Below the pieces are notes generated by a model that ran no database searches, was not told the origin of the DNA, and saw only the letters and a list, made by a program, of their open reading frames with translations. Positions 42,985 through 52,245 of a DNA stretch of 64,000 bases are shown here, in pieces (the first letter of the stretch is position 1; every line of letters begins with the position of its first letter). A program made the translations under genes and the position numbers. Origin of the DNA: Clostridium sp. AM34-11AC (GTDB lineage Bacteria; Bacillota; Clostridia; Lachnospirales; Lachnospiraceae); the NCBI RefSeq assembly GCF_003435375.1, contig NZ_QWGL01000008.1, positions 231 through 64,230 of the forward strand, given 5' to 3'.

Positions 42985-42998
42985 AATTCGTTACCTCC

Positions 42999-43109
42999 TT
43001 AAAAGGTGATTGTAACTGGCTGTAACTTCTTAGTGCCATTGCCTGTGAAAGCTGTCTCCGACAGTTCTCCGGGCGGATACATGGCAGCTGTTACGAATCC
43101 TGTTTTCAT
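42999..43109 (-). CDS. Possible 36-residue leader or small protein
   Basis: Between the promoter and the HPr-like gene, an ATG at 43109 opens MKTGFVTAAMYPPGELSETA and continues to FTGNGTKKLQPVTITF, ending four bases before the AAGGAGG of the next gene. The residue pattern looks protein-like, but no clear ribosome site precedes it and an overlapping GTG frame is also open. Tentative. Confidence 0.3.
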   Translation of the reverse strand: MKTGFVTAAMYPPGELSETAFTGNGTKKLQPVTITF

Positions 43110-43161
43110 TCCAGTTACGCTTGTTTTGCTTTGTCACTTCGTTTTTCTTTTAACGATTTGA

Positions 43162-43190
43162 ATTCTACCAGATGGGTAAGGAAAAAACAA
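43162..43190 (-). promoter_or_regulatory. Promoter of the HPr-like gene
   Basis: TTGTTT, 17-bp spacer with extended TGG, TAGAAT on the minus strand; the leader to the HPr-like gene is about 170 bases. Confidence 0.65.
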
Positions 43191-43313
43191 TCGACGGAAT
43201 AGATAAAATTTTAACAATCTAAACTGGATTTTTATGGAATTTATGGGAAAGATCTGGCGGAGGCAGGGCGGACTGTCGAAAATGTACCAAAAACCGGGAA
43301 AGGATCGAAAAAA

Positions 43314-43781
43314 ATGGCATATTTTCCATTGTTTGTGGACCTTGAGGGGCGGCAAGTGCTTGTAGTCGGCGGCGGAAAGATCGCGATGAGGAGGGTGCGG
43401 ACGCTTTTGGAGTTCGGGTGCGAGATCACTGTTGTATCTCCGGAAGTATGTGAGGAACTGCGGGAAAAGGTTCTCTGGAAGAAAAAACGATATGATGAGA
43501 CGGACCTTGAAAGTCTGGGAAATGTGGGAGAAGCTTCTCGATTTGTATTTGTTCTTGCAGCAGCAGCCCCGGAGGTAAATGAAAAGATAGTCTGTGACTG
43601 CCGCAAAAAAAAGATCCCGGTAAACAATGCGTCAAACCGGGATCAATGTGATTTTTATTTTCCGGGAATCGCGAAAGACGGCGATACGGTTGTCGGAATA
43701 ACTTCCGGCGGGGGAGATCATAGGCTGGCGGCGAAGATCTCTGCGGCGGTACGGCAAATATTGAGAACAATAGCTGTTTAG
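43314..43781 (+). CDS. Precorrin-2 dehydrogenase-type protein (siroheme synthesis, N-terminal domain only)
   Basis: 155 residues, NAD-binding Rossmann domain of the CysG/Met8p family: FPLFVDLEGRQVLVVGGGKIAMRRVRTLLEFGCEITVVSP and the NNASNRDQCDFYFPGIAKDGDTVVGITSGG segment. The enzyme oxidises precorrin-2 to sirohydrochlorin. It lacks the C-terminal helical part seen in longer homologs and there are no other siroheme or cobalamin genes around it. It overlaps the convergent PHP gene by 4 bp. GGGAAAGGATCG precedes ATG. Confidence 0.85.
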   Translation: MAYFPLFVDLEGRQVLVVGGGKIAMRRVRTLLEFGCEITVVSPEVCEELREKVLWKKKRYDETDLESLGNVGEASRFVFVLAAAAPEVNEKIVCDCRKKKIPVNNASNRDQCDFYFPGIAKDGDTVVGITSGGGDHRLAAKISAAVRQILRTIAV

Positions 43782-44641
43782 CTTCTGCCCACTCCAGCCA
43801 TGAACATAGAAAGTTTGATATCATCCAGGTAAAGCGCCGAAACCCGAAGCCCACCGCGACCGGAACCGATCTCGATATCGGGTTTTGCGGCACCGTGAAA
43901 GTCAGAGCCGCCAGTGAGGGCGAGGGAGTATTTTTTTGCGAGTTTGCGGAGCTTTCCGCTCTCATCCTGATTATTGGAAGAGTGGAAACACTCGAGACCG
44001 CGGAGACCATGGTCAGTGAGCATGGAGACGAGTTCCTCCGTGCCGGCCCAGCCGAGCTTATACTGGAGCGGATGGGCGAGAACCGGGAAACCGCCGGAGC
44101 CGAGAAGTGTCGCGAGAACTTCCTCCGGGGTGATAAGTTCCCTGGAGCGGTAATATGGGCGGTCCGGGTTTAAATATTTTTTAAAAGCCTGGTCAACGGA
44201 AGTTACATATCCGTTCTTTAAGAGCGCTCTCGCAAAATGAGCACGGGTGATGACGGTTCCGGGATTTCCGCAGAGGAGATCTTCCTCAGTGATCTCAAAT
44301 CCATCCTTATTAAATGCGGCCAACATTTCCATATTGCGGTCATAGCGTTTTCTGGACGCTTCCTTTAGAAAGGAGAGCAGCTTCGGATCCTTATGATCAA
44401 TGTAGAGCCCCAGGATATGGATCTCTTTTCCTTTATAGATACAAGAGACCTCAATTCCCGGGATGACCTCCATGTCAAGATCTTTTGCGGCTTCAAGGGC
44501 CTCGTCGATTCCTGCGACGGTATCATGGTCCGTGAGGGCCATTGCGGTGAGACCGAGATCGTTGGCGCGGTTTACGACCTCCGTGGGAGTTAAGGAGCCG
44601 TCGGAGGCGGTGGAGTGTATGTGAAGATCTATTAATTTCAT
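43778..44641 (-). CDS. PHP domain phosphoesterase (RNase AM/YciV-like)
   Basis: 287 residues from ATG 44641 (AAAGGATATT upstream, product begins MKLIDLHIHSTASDGSLTP). PHP metal motifs: HIHS at about 7-10, TDHDT at about 41-45, GIEVSC at about 68, and the C-terminal DFHGA. Relatives hydrolyse 3',5'-bisphosphonucleotides or trim 5' RNA ends. Upstream, TTCACA-18-TAAACT at 44681-44710 is a reasonable promoter. Confidence 0.9.
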   Translation of the reverse strand: MKLIDLHIHSTASDGSLTPTEVVNRANDLGLTAMALTDHDTVAGIDEALEAAKDLDMEVIPGIEVSCIYKGKEIHILGLYIDHKDPKLLSFLKEASRKRYDRNMEMLAAFNKDGFEITEEDLLCGNPGTVITRAHFARALLKNGYVTSVDQAFKKYLNPDRPYYRSRELITPEEVLATLLGSGGFPVLAHPLQYKLGWAGTEELVSMLTDHGLRGLECFHSSNNQDESGKLRKLAKKYSLALTGGSDFHGAAKPDIEIGSGRGGLRVSALYLDDIKLSMFMAGVGRS

Positions 44642-44841
44642 AATAAATATCCTTTCCGAAATAATTTCCAACTGTTACCTAGTTTAACATATTTGAGACA
44701 AAATTGTGAATAAAATTTAAGATTTCTGTTATTCCATTTTCTATAAATTATGCTATACTAGTACCTGCATATCTGCACCCTTGAAATACTGAACTGACGG
44801 AGCAGAGAACATCAATGGTTTAAGATAAAAGGTGAGAAGAA

Positions 44842-46602
44842 ATGAGTGACACATACAGAAACAGCAGAGCGGGCGGAAGACGTTCCCGCCAGTCAAGCAG
44901 CGCGGACCGCATCATGGCAGTCCAGAATGCGAGAAGCCGGGGAACCGGATCCAGAAGAGGAGGTTCCGGAAGACGGCGCGGAAGACGCCAGGGACCAGAT
45001 ATGGCAAAGATCGTACTGATCGTGATCGGAGTACTGATCTTACTGATCTGTGCGGCAGTGGGCTTCCAGAGCTGCGCGCGGTCCGAAGACGATAAAACCA
45101 GCGTGGAAAGTGAATCGGAGACAGAGACGACAGAGCCTGAGACAGAGATGGCAGCGGAGATCACTGTGAACGGAGTCCAGGTCCATGGTCTGACAAAAAC
45201 AGAGGCGATCAAGAAGGTCCTGGAAGATATGGGCTGGGAGATGAAGGTCTCCTTCGGCGATGAGACCGCGGATCTCCCGAACCTGATGGAAGCGAATGTG
45301 GACGCTGTAATCGAAAAAGCATTTGCGAAGAAGGAATCCGGGGATTATACCGTGGAGACTGACGGTCTCGATGACGCGGTTCAGGTGGAAGTAAAAGCGC
45401 TTGCCGCAAAATGGGATGTGGAGCCGAAGAATGGATCGATCTCTACTTATGATAAGGCATCCGATAAATTTACATTCGCCGGTGCCCAGGTCGGAAAGAA
45501 GATCGACCAGGAGAAGCTGGTATCCGATATCATCTCCGCAATGAAAGCGGGAGAGTACACGAAGACGATCACGGCGACGGCAAATGAAGTCCAGCCGGAG
45601 ATCACCGAGGCCCAGGCGAGAGAGAACTTCAAGCGCATCGGAACCTACACGACAAAGACGACTACCGACAAAGACCGAAATGAGAATATCCGCCTTGCCT
45701 GCGCGGCAATCAACGGAGCGATCATTAAGCCCGGCGAGGAATTCTCCTTTAATAAGATGACGGGAAACCGTACCACGGAAAAAGGCTACAAGCCGGCGGG
45801 AGCCTATTCGAACGGTGTTTTGGTGCAGGAGCCGGGCGGTGGTGTCTGCCAGGTATCTTCGACGCTTTATAACGCGGTCGTATTCGCGGGACTTAAGACA
45901 ACTGAGCGGCATGCCCACACCTATGAGCCGTCCTATGTAACTCCCGGTGAGGATGCAATGGTCAGCTACGACGGCTATGCCGGTCCGGATCTGCGGTTTG
46001 TAAACAACTCAAAGACTGCAGTGGGAATCAAGGCGGCATACTCCAACCAGACACTGACGGTATCCATCTACGGAAATCCGATTCTGGAGGACGGCGTGAC
46101 TGTTTCCATGCATTCTGAGAAGATTAAGGAGCTGGATCCGCCGACACCGACCTACGTCGAGGATCCAACACTGGAGCCGGGTGTAGAGGTCGTTGCGAAA
46201 GCGGCAACTCCGGGCAGCAGATGGCAGACAAAGCTGATCACGAAGAAGAACGGACAGGTTGTGAGCGATGTGCTTCTCCACAACAGCACCTACACCGGAA
46301 AGGCGGCGACCATCAAGCGCAACACTTCCGGTACTGTGGCAGCGACAGAATCTGCATCTGCCGATGCATCGGCTGCGTCCTCTGAGGCAGCGGGAGAGAC
46401 AACGGCAGCAGCACCTGCAGAGACAACAGCGGCGGCGACGACGGCACTGGAGACAACAGCTGCGCCGACAACGGCAGTGCCATCCCCGGGCGAGAATTAT
46501 GGTCCAGGATATGTGAACGAGGCCACGACGGCGGCTGCGGCTGCGGCGGAGACGAACCAGGCACCATCTGACATGGGGCTGATTTCTCCGAATGGGCAGT
46601 AA
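44842..46602 (+). CDS. VanW family membrane-anchored protein
   Basis: 586 residues. A basic cytoplasmic N terminus rich in Arg and Gly (about 1-52) leads to one helix (IVLIVIGVLILLICAAVGF, about 55-73). Then come an extracytoplasmic region with a PG-binding-4-like part, the VanW domain (about 255-415, FSFNKMTGNRTTEKGYKPAGAYSNG and GGGVCQVSSTLYNA), a G5-like segment, and a Thr/Ala/Glu-rich tail (about 490-586) likely spanning the wall. The YoaR-type members are thought to act in cell-wall modification. A TATACT -10 with TGC lies at 44754-44759. No vancomycin resistance genes are near, so it is not a van cluster. Confidence 0.9.
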   Translation: MSDTYRNSRAGGRRSRQSSSADRIMAVQNARSRGTGSRRGGSGRRRGRRQGPDMAKIVLIVIGVLILLICAAVGFQSCARSEDDKTSVESESETETTEPETEMAAEITVNGVQVHGLTKTEAIKKVLEDMGWEMKVSFGDETADLPNLMEANVDAVIEKAFAKKESGDYTVETDGLDDAVQVEVKALAAKWDVEPKNGSISTYDKASDKFTFAGAQVGKKIDQEKLVSDIISAMKAGEYTKTITATANEVQPEITEAQARENFKRIGTYTTKTTTDKDRNENIRLACAAINGAIIKPGEEFSFNKMTGNRTTEKGYKPAGAYSNGVLVQEPGGGVCQVSSTLYNAVVFAGLKTTERHAHTYEPSYVTPGEDAMVSYDGYAGPDLRFVNNSKTAVGIKAAYSNQTLTVSIYGNPILEDGVTVSMHSEKIKELDPPTPTYVEDPTLEPGVEVVAKAATPGSRWQTKLITKKNGQVVSDVLLHNSTYTGKAATIKRNTSGTVAATESASADASAASSEAAGETTAAAPAETTAAATTALETTAAPTTAVPSPGENYGPGYVNEATTAAAAAAETNQAPSDMGLISPNGQ

Positions 46603-46721
46603 GAGACAGAAGAGGATTTCACTTGCCGGTAAGAGACCGAGTCTGTCACATAGAACGGATTATCCGTGGCTGAAAAAACTGGTCAGCTGAGTGCATGGAA
46701 AATTAAATCCTTACTTTATAT

Positions 46722-46774
46722 AAAAAAGTGGTGAACAGGAATAAAATACATTTCCTGGATCGCCACTTTTTATT
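46722..46774 (+). terminator. Terminator after the VanW gene
   Basis: AAAAAAGTGG and CAGGAA pair with TTTCCTG and CCACTTTTT; T run present. Confidence 0.75.
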
Positions 46775-46880
46775 TAAAGGAAATACATATCAAAATGAAA
46801 GGTCTTTATTGATGTATTGGTTTGCCAAAGCTAACTCGGAGCTGAAATATTAGTTTCTTAGAACTAACCAAATAACTATT

Positions 46881-46913
46881 CTCACAATGCGGATAATATT
46901 CCACAATGTGGAA
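46881..46913. promoter_or_regulatory. Possible operator pair upstream of the pyruvate oxidoreductase gene
   Basis: CTCACAATGCGGA (46881-46893) is repeated about 20 bp on as CCACAATGTGGA (46901-46912), and the second copy forms a near-perfect palindrome TTCCACAATGTGGAA (46899-46913). It lies about 60 bp upstream of the -35. The binding factor is unknown. Confidence 0.45.
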
Positions 46914-46974
46914 AGATGGTACGGAAATTTTAATATTGTTTATGATTTGGTACATGATTCTGCCGTTTTTGATT

Positions 46975-47002
46975 TGCATTTTAGGGAAAAATTGCTATAA
47001 TA
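46975..47002 (+). promoter_or_regulatory. Promoter of nifJ
   Basis: TTGCAT, 16-bp spacer ending TGC (extended element), TATAAT, 84 bp before the start. Confidence 0.75.
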
Positions 47003-47086
47003 ATTTATAGATGTTCTGATAAACGCGGAACACATAAGTTTAATAAATATTTACATATTTATACACTTTACAGGAGGAAATCAACT

Positions 47087-50000
47087 ATGGCAAGAAAAAT
47101 GAAAACCATGGATGGTAACCATGCAGCCGCTCATGCTTCCTATGCATTTACGGATGTAGCAGCCATCTACCCGATTACCCCTTCTTCTCCGATGGCGGAA
47201 GCTACCGATGAATGGGCAACTGATGGAAGAACAAACATGTTCGGACAGCCGGTACAGATCACCGAGATGCAGTCCGAGGCAGGTGCTGCCGGCGCCGTAC
47301 ATGGCTCCCTTGCAGCAGGTGCATTAACAACAACTTATACAGCTTCTCAGGGTCTTCTTCTTATGATCCCGGATCTCTATAAGATCGCTGGTGAGCAGCT
47401 CCCGGGCGTATTCAACGTATCCGCTCGTTGTGTAGCAACTCACGCTTTAAATATCTTCGGTGACCACTCCGACGTTTACGCCTGTCGTCAGACCGGATGC
47501 GCAATGCTTTGCGAATCCAGCGTACAGGAGGTTATGGACTTAACACCGGTTGCACACCTTGCAGCATTAAAGGGTAAAGTTCCGTTCATCAACTTCTTTG
47601 ATGGTTTCCGTACTTCCCACGAGATCCAGAAGATCGAGACATGGGATTACGAGGATTTAAAAGAAATGGCTGATATGGACGCCATTGATGCATTCCGTAA
47701 GAACGCTCTGAACCCGAACCATCCGGTACAGAGAGGTTCCGCTCAGAACCCGGATATCTTCTTCCAGGCAAGAGAGGCATGTAACCCGTACTACGATGCT
47801 CTTCCGGCAATCGTACAGGAGTACATGGACAAAGTAAACGCTAAGATCGGCACAGATTACAAACTGTTCAACTACTACGGAGCTGCTGATGCTGAGCACG
47901 TTATCATCGCTATGGGTTCCGTAAACGATACAATCGAAGAGACGATCGACTACCTTGCAAAACAGGGCAAGAAGGTCGGCGTTGTTAAGGTTCGTCTGTA
48001 CAGACCGTTCTGCACAGAGGCTCTTATCAACACAATCCCGGATACCGTTAAGCAGATCTCCGTACTCGACAGAACAAAAGAGCCGGGTTCCATCGGCGAG
48101 CCGTTATACCTTGATGTTGTTGCAGCATTAAAGGGCTCCAAGTTCGATAAGGTTCCGGTATTCACAGGCCGTTATGGTCTTGGTTCCAAGGATACAACAC
48201 CGGCACAGATCGTTGCTGTATACGAGAACACAGAGAAGAAGAGATTCACAATCGGTATCAACGATGATGTGACATACCTTTCCTTACAGTTAGGTGCTCC
48301 GCTCGTTACAACTCCGGAAGGAACAACAAACTGTAAGTTCTGGGGTCTTGGTGCTGATGGTACTGTAGGTGCCAACAAGAACTCCATCAAGATCATCGGT
48401 GACAACACAGACATGTACGCTCAGGCTTACTTCGATTATGACTCCAAGAAATCCGGCGGTGTTACAATGTCCCACTTACGTTTCGGACATACTCCGATCA
48501 AGTCCACATACCTGATCCACAAAGCAAACTTCGTTGCATGCCACAACCCGGCATACATCCGCAAGTACAACATGGTTCAGGAGCTTGTTGACGGCGGTAC
48601 ATTCCTCCTCAACTGCCCGTGGGATGCTGAGGGTCTTGAGAAACACTTACCGGGACAGGTTAAGAAGTTCATCGCTGATCACAACATCAAATTCTACACC
48701 ATCGACGGTGTTAAACTTGGTATCGAGACAGGCATGGGCCCGACCCGTATCAACACGATCCTTCAGTCCGCATTCTTCGAGCTGACAAAGATCATCCCGG
48801 CTGACAAAGCAAACGAGCTTATGAAAGCAGCTGCAAAGGCTACTTACGGTCGTAAGGGTGAAGACGTTGTTATGAAGAACTGGGCAGCGATCGATGCAGG
48901 CGCTAAGGGACTTGTAGAAGTGAAAGTTCCGGAGAGCTGGAAGAACTGCGCAGACGAAGGTCTTGACATGGTTCACGCTACAGAGGGCCGCGAGGATGTT
49001 ATCAACTTCGTAAACAACATCCAGGCTGCTGTAAACGCTCAGGAAGGTAACAACCTCCCGGTATCCGCATTCAAAGAGTATGTTGACGGTACAACTCCGT
49101 CCGGTTCTGCTGCATACGAGAAACGTGGTATCGCAGTAAACGTACCGGTTTGGAATCCGGACAACTGTATCCAGTGTAACTTCTGTTCTTATGTCTGCCC
49201 GCACGCAGTAATCCGTCCGGTAGCTATGACAGAGGCTGAGGCTGCTAACGCACCGGCTGGTACAAAGACAATCCCGATGACAGGTATGCCGGAGTACAAG
49301 TTCGCTATGACGATCTCCGCACTTGACTGTACCGGTTGTGGTTCCTGTGCTAACGTCTGCCCGGGCAAGAAGGGTGAGAAGGCTCTTACCATGGTTCCGC
49401 TTGAAGGCAACGCAGCAGAGCAGGAAGTATTCAACTACGGTCAGAAACTTGACATCAAGCAGGATGTAATCGATAAATTCAAAGAGACAACTGTAAAGGG
49501 CAGCCAGTTCAAACAGCCGCTCCTTGAGTTCTCCGGCGCATGTGCTGGTTGTGGTGAGCCGCCGTACGCAAAACTGATCACACAGTTATTCGGTGACAGA
49601 ATGTACATCGCAAACGCAACAGGATGTACTTCTATCTGGGGTAACTCTTCACCGTCCACACCTTACACAGCAAACAAGGCAGGCAAAGGACCGGCTTGGT
49701 CTAACTCCCTGTTCGAGGATAACGCTGAGTTTGGTTATGGTATGTTACTCGCTCAGCAGGCAATCCGCGATGGCTTAAAGGCTAAAGTTGAGGAAGTTGC
49801 TGCAAACGAGAACGCTACAGCAGAAGTAAAAGCTGCATGCCAGGAGTGGTTAGACACATTCGGTGTCGGTGCTACAAACGGTGCTGCAACTGACAAACTC
49901 GTAGCTGCTCTTGAGAACGTTGACTGCCCGACATGTAAGGACATCGTCAAGAACAAAGATTTCCTGGCTAAGAAGTCCCAGTGGATCTTCGGTGGTGACG

Positions 50001-50623
50001 GTTGGGCTTACGATATCGGATTCAACGGCGTTGACCACGTACTTGCAAGCGGCAAGGATATCAACATCATGGTATTCAACACTGAGGTTTACTCCAACAC
50101 AGGCGGACAGTCCTCCAAGGCTACTCCGACAGGTGCTGTTGCTCAGTTCGCTGCAGGCGGTAAAGAAGTTAAGCAGAAAGACCTTGCTGCAATCGCTATG
50201 AGCTACGGCTATGTATACGTTGCACAGATCTCCATGGGCGCTGATATGAACCAGACCATCAAGGCAATCGCTGAGGCTGAGGCATATCCGGGACCGTCCC
50301 TGATCATCGCTTACGCTCCGTGTATCAACCACGGTATCAAGAAAGGTATGGCAAAGGCTCAGACAGAGGAGAAACTTGCTGTTCAGTCCGGTTACTGGAA
50401 CCTCTTCAGATTCAACCCGGCAGCTGAGGGCAAGAAGTTCAGCCTTGACTGCAAGCCGGCTACCGTTGACTACCAGGAGTTCATCAAGGGTGAGGTTCGT
50501 TACACATCCCTCGCACTTAAGAACCCGGCAAGAGCTGAGAAGCTGTTTGCTAAGGCAGAGCAGAATGCTAAGGATAAGTACGCTTACCTTGAGAAGTTAG
50601 TTACACTCTACGATGAGAAATAA
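47087..50623 (+). CDS. nifJ: Pyruvate:ferredoxin (flavodoxin) oxidoreductase
   Basis: 1178 residues, the fused homodimeric form. It converts pyruvate and CoA to acetyl-CoA and CO2, reducing ferredoxin. Domains in order: the alpha-like domain with TPSSPMAEATDEWA-type start (about 25-40), the gamma-like domain (about 415-620, FWGLGADGTVGANKNSIKIIG), two 4Fe-4S sets CIQCNFCSYVCP (about 694) and CTGCGSCANVCP (about 747), and the TPP domain with SGACAGCGEPPYAKL (about 816), IFGGDGWAYDIG (about 968) and VYSNTGGQSSKATP. CAGGAGGAAATC precedes ATG. Very strong codon bias (GCA, GGT, CTT, AAG) and an isolated strong promoter suggest one of the most expressed genes here. It feeds ferredoxin to Rnf. Confidence 0.98.
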   Translation: MARKMKTMDGNHAAAHASYAFTDVAAIYPITPSSPMAEATDEWATDGRTNMFGQPVQITEMQSEAGAAGAVHGSLAAGALTTTYTASQGLLLMIPDLYKIAGEQLPGVFNVSARCVATHALNIFGDHSDVYACRQTGCAMLCESSVQEVMDLTPVAHLAALKGKVPFINFFDGFRTSHEIQKIETWDYEDLKEMADMDAIDAFRKNALNPNHPVQRGSAQNPDIFFQAREACNPYYDALPAIVQEYMDKVNAKIGTDYKLFNYYGAADAEHVIIAMGSVNDTIEETIDYLAKQGKKVGVVKVRLYRPFCTEALINTIPDTVKQISVLDRTKEPGSIGEPLYLDVVAALKGSKFDKVPVFTGRYGLGSKDTTPAQIVAVYENTEKKRFTIGINDDVTYLSLQLGAPLVTTPEGTTNCKFWGLGADGTVGANKNSIKIIGDNTDMYAQAYFDYDSKKSGGVTMSHLRFGHTPIKSTYLIHKANFVACHNPAYIRKYNMVQELVDGGTFLLNCPWDAEGLEKHLPGQVKKFIADHNIKFYTIDGVKLGIETGMGPTRINTILQSAFFELTKIIPADKANELMKAAAKATYGRKGEDVVMKNWAAIDAGAKGLVEVKVPESWKNCADEGLDMVHATEGREDVINFVNNIQAAVNAQEGNNLPVSAFKEYVDGTTPSGSAAYEKRGIAVNVPVWNPDNCIQCNFCSYVCPHAVIRPVAMTEAEAANAPAGTKTIPMTGMPEYKFAMTISALDCTGCGSCANVCPGKKGEKALTMVPLEGNAAEQEVFNYGQKLDIKQDVIDKFKETTVKGSQFKQPLLEFSGACAGCGEPPYAKLITQLFGDRMYIANATGCTSIWGNSSPSTPYTANKAGKGPAWSNSLFEDNAEFGYGMLLAQQAIRDGLKAKVEEVAANENATAEVKAACQEWLDTFGVGATNGAATDKLVAALENVDCPTCKDIVKNKDFLAKKSQWIFGGDGWAYDIGFNGVDHVLASGKDINIMVFNTEVYSNTGGQSSKATPTGAVAQFAAGGKEVKQKDLAAIAMSYGYVYVAQISMGADMNQTIKAIAEAEAYPGPSLIIAYAPCINHGIKKGMAKAQTEEKLAVQSGYWNLFRFNPAAEGKKFSLDCKPATVDYQEFIKGEVRYTSLALKNPARAEKLFAKAEQNAKDKYAYLEKLVTLYDEK

Positions 50624-50637
50624 TTAACAGAATCATG

Positions 50638-50678
50638 AAAGACCCCGGAACAGCTTCAGCTGTGGCCGGGGTCTTTTT
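50638..50678 (+). terminator. Terminator after nifJ
   Basis: AAAGACCCCGG pairs with CCGGGGTCTTT, then a T run. Confidence 0.93.
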
Positions 50679-50773
50679 GCGCTGCGGTGTGCCCGGAAGA
50701 AACTGCCGGTGGGCAGCTGGTGAAAATTTGTGCATGTACGAGACTGTACTGTATCGTAAGAATTCCGTAAGAG

Positions 50774-50821
50774 AAAAGACCGGTGATGTTCATTGACATT
50801 ACGGGTCTTTTTTACTATATT
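50774..50821 (+). promoter_or_regulatory. Promoter of the GntR-ABC operon, inside a hairpin
   Basis: TTGACA (50793-50798), 17-bp spacer, TATATT (50816-50821). The -35 lies in the loop of a hairpin AAAAGACC (50774-50781) / GGTCTTTT (50804-50811), which looks like a second terminator for transcripts coming from nifJ. Confidence 0.75.
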
Positions 50822-50959
50822 AAGTGTATTAAGAGTATTCATACAGTTGAGACATGAACGGACATGTGCGAAAAAGTGTGCTGTAAGCTTGCTTGCATAA
50901 GCGCTTTTTGTACAGGGCTGCACATCAAAGTCGCAAGCTGCATAGAAAGGAGGATGCCT

Positions 50960-51349
50960 ATGATTCTATTAGATTACAAAGACCGCCGCCCGATCTACGA
51001 ACAGGTGGTTTCAAAGCTCGAGGAGCTGATGCTGCTCGGTGTCATGAAAGAGAATGAACCGCTGCCATCGGTGCGGGCTCTTGCGATGGACCTGTCCATC
51101 AACCCGAATACGATCCAGCGCGCCTATGTGGAACTGGAGCGGCAGGGGTATATTTACACAGTGAAGGGGAAGGGAAGTTTTGTGGCAGATAATACAGTGA
51201 TGAAGGAAAACAGGAAGAAGGAAGTTCTCCTTCAGGTGAGTGACATGATCGATGAGGCGATCCGGGTGGGAATTCCCGGCGATGAGATCAAAAATATGGT
51301 AGAGATCCAGTATAAAGCGGCAAAGAGGAACGGAGGTGGAGAAGCATGA
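50960..51349 (+). CDS. GntR family regulator, YtrA subfamily
   Basis: 129 residues from ATG 50960 (MILLDYKDRRPIYEQVVSKLEELM), since AAAGGAGG ends 7 bp upstream; earlier Met codons are not supported. A winged helix-turn-helix (LPSVRALAMDLSINPNTIQRAYVELERQGYIYTVKGKGSFV) is followed by a short dimerising tail, the YtrA pattern. Members repress an adjacent ABC operon in response to wall-active compounds. It overlaps the ATPase gene by 4 bp, so it is probably autoregulatory for this operon. Confidence 0.93.
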   Translation: MILLDYKDRRPIYEQVVSKLEELMLLGVMKENEPLPSVRALAMDLSINPNTIQRAYVELERQGYIYTVKGKGSFVADNTVMKENRKKEVLLQVSDMIDEAIRVGIPGDEIKNMVEIQYKAAKRNGGGEA

Positions 51350-52245
51350 TTGAGACAAGTGGATTGACAAAACGGTTTGATGATATTCTGGCGGTCGATC
51401 ACATCAGCGCGAAGATCAGGGACGGCAGTGTGTTCGGACTGATCGGAACGAACGGTGCCGGAAAAAGTACATTTCTGCGCATGGTCAGCGGAATCTTAAA
51501 ACCGGATGAGGGAGCAGTGCTGATCGATGGTGAAAACGTGTACGAGAACCCGGCGGTGAAATCGAGATTCTTTTATATCTCAGATGACCAGTATTTTTTC
51601 GCCAACGGAACCCCGTTGGAGCTTATGAAATTTTATAAGTCTATCTACCCGGCTTTTGATGAGCCAAGATTTTTCCATCTCTTACAGTCCTTTGATCTGG
51701 ACAAAAAGAGAAAGATCTCCACATTCTCAAAGGGAATGAAAAAACAGCTTTCCATCATTTACGGAATCTGCGCGGGAACGGACTATATCTTCTGCGACGA
51801 GACCTTTGACGGTCTGGATCCGGTGATGCGTCAGGCGGTAAAGAGCCTGTTCGCGAGCGATATGGCGGAGCGGAATCTGACTCCGATCATCGCCTCCCAC
51901 AACCTGAGAGAGCTGGAGGATATCTGTGATCATGTCGGCCTTTTACACAAAGGCGGGATCCTGCTCTCTAAGGATCTGGACGATATGAAGTTAAACATTC
52001 ACAAGATCCAGTGTGTCTTAAAACCCGGCATAAAAGTGGAAGATCTTACGGAGCTTGATATCTTAAAGACAGAATACAGGGGAAGTCTTGCGACGATCAC
52101 CGTCCGCGGTTCGAGGGAGAATGTAGAACGGCAGATGGCGGCGTGCGAACCGCTGTTCTTCGAGCTGATCCCGCTGTCTTTGGAGGAGATCTTTATCAGT
52201 GAAACGGAGGTGGCAGGATATGACATCAAGAAACTTATTTTTTAA
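51346..52245 (+). CDS. ABC transporter ATP-binding protein (YtrB-like)
   Basis: 299 residues. Walker A GTNGAGKST (about 35), signature FSKGMKKQL (about 127), Walker B YIFCDETFDGLDPV (about 147). The signature reads FSKGM, common in this CcmA-like group. The C terminus ends in a dimerisation-type domain. Starts at ATGA overlapping the regulator, and ends inside the permease gene. Works with the permease that follows. Confidence 0.93.
   Translation: MIETSGLTKRFDDILAVDHISAKIRDGSVFGLIGTNGAGKSTFLRMVSGILKPDEGAVLIDGENVYENPAVKSRFFYISDDQYFFANGTPLELMKFYKSIYPAFDEPRFFHLLQSFDLDKKRKISTFSKGMKKQLSIIYGICAGTDYIFCDETFDGLDPVMRQAVKSLFASDMAERNLTPIIASHNLRELEDICDHVGLLHKGGILLSKDLDDMKLNIHKIQCVLKPGIKVEDLTELDILKTEYRGSLATITVRGSRENVERQMAACEPLFFELIPLSLEEIFISETEVAGYDIKKLIF

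Noticed and set aside
44842..46602. Vancomycin resistance cluster suggested by the VanW domain
   Set aside because: No vanA/H/X/S/R genes are present; VanW proteins of this type are common in Clostridia without resistance.
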